DNA from: Choristoneura fumiferana | Lineage: Eukaryota > Arthropoda > Insecta > Lepidoptera > Tortricidae | NCBI RefSeq assembly: GCF_025370935.1 | Contig: NC_133472.1 | Coordinates: forward strand, 44,895,951-44,959,950 | Length of the DNA stretch: 64,000 bases | Reading direction: 5' to 3' | In this document: positions 62,440-64,000 of the stretch, in pieces | Layout: each line of letters starts with the position of its first letter | Numbering within the stretch: position 1 is the first letter of the stretch | Translations under genes and position numbers: made by a program | The notes under the pieces: generated by a model | Databases searched by the model: none | What the model saw: the letters and a program-made list of their open reading frames with translations, nothing else | Told to the model about the DNA's origin: nothing

Positions 62440-62635
62440 CACAATTTCCATGCGGCGTATTTCCAAAAGGCGTGTAAAGGCCTTGCGTCTACGCATACTC
62501 CAGCCCGTACCGTTTGCAGGTGAGCACCAGTTATCCCGCGACGGCCGGCGCGCGCGCACGCGAGATCAATCATGAGCAGCGGCAAAAGGAAACTGTCGTT
62601 CCTCGGCTTCGCACCCTCACAGGTTAGTTAGTGAT
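62440..62635 (+). promoter_or_regulatory. CpG/GC-rich island around a candidate gene 5' end
   Basis: An abrupt GC-rich block (CCGCGACGGCCGGCGCGCGC at 62535-62556) in AT-rich sequence, with two good splice donors: CAG|GTGAGC at 62520 and CAG|GTTAGT at 62623. It is not part of any repeat seen in the window. It is the most gene-like region here, and is likely a promoter plus first exon(s) of a host gene to the right. Confidence 0.45.
62572..62622 (+). CDS. Candidate first coding exon, partial
   Basis: ATG at 62572 (A at -3) opens MSSGKRKLSFLGFAPSQ, 17 codons, ending exactly in CAG before GTTAGT (phase 0). The N-terminus is basic (GKRK). The following 1.4 kb has no frame continuing it and almost no repeats, as expected of a first intron. 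The protein is not recognised. The alternative donor at 62520 could instead end a non-coding or differently coding exon. Confidence 0.35.
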
Positions 62636-64000
62636 AATGATGAGGATCTGACCTGGAGCAACCCTAGCCTGATTGATATAACTACGTCAGCGTTTCGTAA
62701 CAGCGATTAGGACGTTTTTGTTTTTAATTTCTTTTCGTTGTGTGATACGTGAGTTAAACACTGATATGCATTAAAAAAAAAGCGAAATTAGAGTGTTTTA
62801 TGTAAAGCGGTGGTTAGATGTGTGTAATTTATTGCGTATTTTAGGGTTGGTACAGTCTCCCGAATCGCCTTGTGTTGGACTTGTGACCACATCCAGAAGT
62901 TTTAAGTGGTGGAAAAAAAATGCTGGTTACATTGTTATAGGGGTTGATTTTGTAACGCGTGTTTTTTTTCGATTGTGAGTTTTTTAATGGGTGAATGCAA
63001 CTGTTAGAAAGTAAATTTTAGAAATGTAACCGTATTTTGATAGTGTTTACGTTTATAGCGGCGGAAGGGAAAATTCCTGTATTTCACGGAACCGTAGACT
63101 GAATTTTATTCAGGGGTGAATATTTCGATTTTGGCCGCTGGATTAAAAAGTTTTTTATAATCTGTTTTTAAATGCTCACATTTTTTTTTAGTAATAACAT
63201 CCAAGGACTCTTCGCTTGTGATTCGGTTTCAGTAAAGTTTATTTTGTTTTGTTCAAAACAATTAACTGTCAATGGAGCTTTCTCTTGGCTACTCTTGTAG
63301 CAAGTATTTTAATTTAATTCTTTAAATACCAACAAATCTGTCAAATTATCTCAAGGAAAAAAAACTTTTAAATCTGTGTTACCTGTGAAATGTGTTTTTT
63401 TCGTAACACTTTTTAAGGGACAGGTCAGAAATATTATGTATATTAGAAAAAAAAAAACCATTATAAGTACTCTACATTTTAAACTTGTCTGAAATTCAAA
63501 GAAAGTGTATTTATTTCAAAACCAATTGAAAACACAGCGCGATGCGACGGAAACTGCATGTAATTTATAAAGTGGGTTAATTAGTGATCTTTTTGTTGCT
63601 AAAAATAAACTTGTCAACACTTTCACTGCCAAGGGCACCACATGCGGGTCCCATAAGCACATGTGTGTATTTTTGTGGTAGCGTCATCTGCCGGCTGACA
63701 CTGAACTTGTTCTATTTATTATTAAAGCGAGATAGAGCAAGCTTTGATGTATAAACTATTTGTTTTGTTGCGTTGCTATAATTAAATACTAGATATTTAC
63801 AGTTTTTCATTCACGGCAGTGTAGTGCTCTCAACAGATGTTAGATGATTTGTTTGTCGAATTGAAAGGCGAAAATTGTATTTGAACTTTGCCATCAGGTT
63901 ATAAACACTGTGAGAAATCTCAACATGGAAGTTCCTAATCCACACCGGACAGGCGGGTACAGTCAAAGTCATAAATAAGTGATCACTTTTGTACCTTGTC
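62623..64000 (+). other. Repeat-poor stretch, probable first intron
   Basis: AT-rich with T-runs, no recognised transposon and no convincing ORF (one chance 61-codon frame at 62793). No acceptor can be chosen without the next exon, which is outside the window. Confidence 0.35.

Overview
This is eukaryotic, AT-rich nuclear DNA dense in transposable elements, almost certainly from a moth or butterfly (Lepidoptera). The evidence is the repeat content: RTE-type LINE 3' ends with (ATG)n tails, a tRNA-derived SINE sharing that tail, Helitron-like elements that start TC and end in a hairpin plus CTAG, families ending GAGTCCGACTCGCACTTG, and many small MITEs. No complete host gene is visible. Nearly every open frame longer than 60 codons is a LINE remnant, lies inside a repeat, or looks like chance. 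Family assignments rest on recognition of motifs; no database search was possible.

Layout. 0-9.6 kb: scattered LINE tails, several MITEs (one with a clean TAA target duplication at 2951-3300) and one SINE. 9.6-14.2 kb: Helitron territory. A 3.6 kb Helitron-like unit carries a ~120 bp tandem repeat, and a 1.57 kb terminal-inverted-repeat (TIR) element has inserted into that array. 14.3-22.3 kb: MITEs (PIF/Harbinger-like, hAT-like, a 761 bp foldback) and tRNA-like modules. 22.7-35.8 kb: a ~6.5 kb segment present twice in direct orientation across a 100-N gap; this looks like two overlapping haplotype contigs rather than a real duplication. The second copy carries a 2.5 kb TIR transposon whose empty site is in the first copy. 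37-52 kb: LINE and SINE remnants, a ~0.5 kb inverted duplication (43.8 versus 48.4-49.3 kb), a 19-unit 12-bp minisatellite and palindromic pairs of tRNA-like sequences. 52-62 kb: more Helitrons, MITEs, SINEs and LINE tails. 62.4-64 kb: a GC-rich island with a plausible first exon (ATG plus splice donor) followed by repeat-poor DNA, probably the 5' end and first intron of a host gene extending to the right.

The elements relate to one another rather than forming a pathway. RTE LINEs probably supply the machinery for the (ATG)n-tailed SINE. PIF/Harbinger-like and hAT-like MITEs can be typed from 3-bp TTA/TAA and 8-bp duplications. Filled/empty site pairs within the window date insertions relative to each other. 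The most unusual objects are the divergent twin tRNA-like cassettes with compensatory stem changes, and the two TIR transposons with 4-bp duplications and internal motif arrays.
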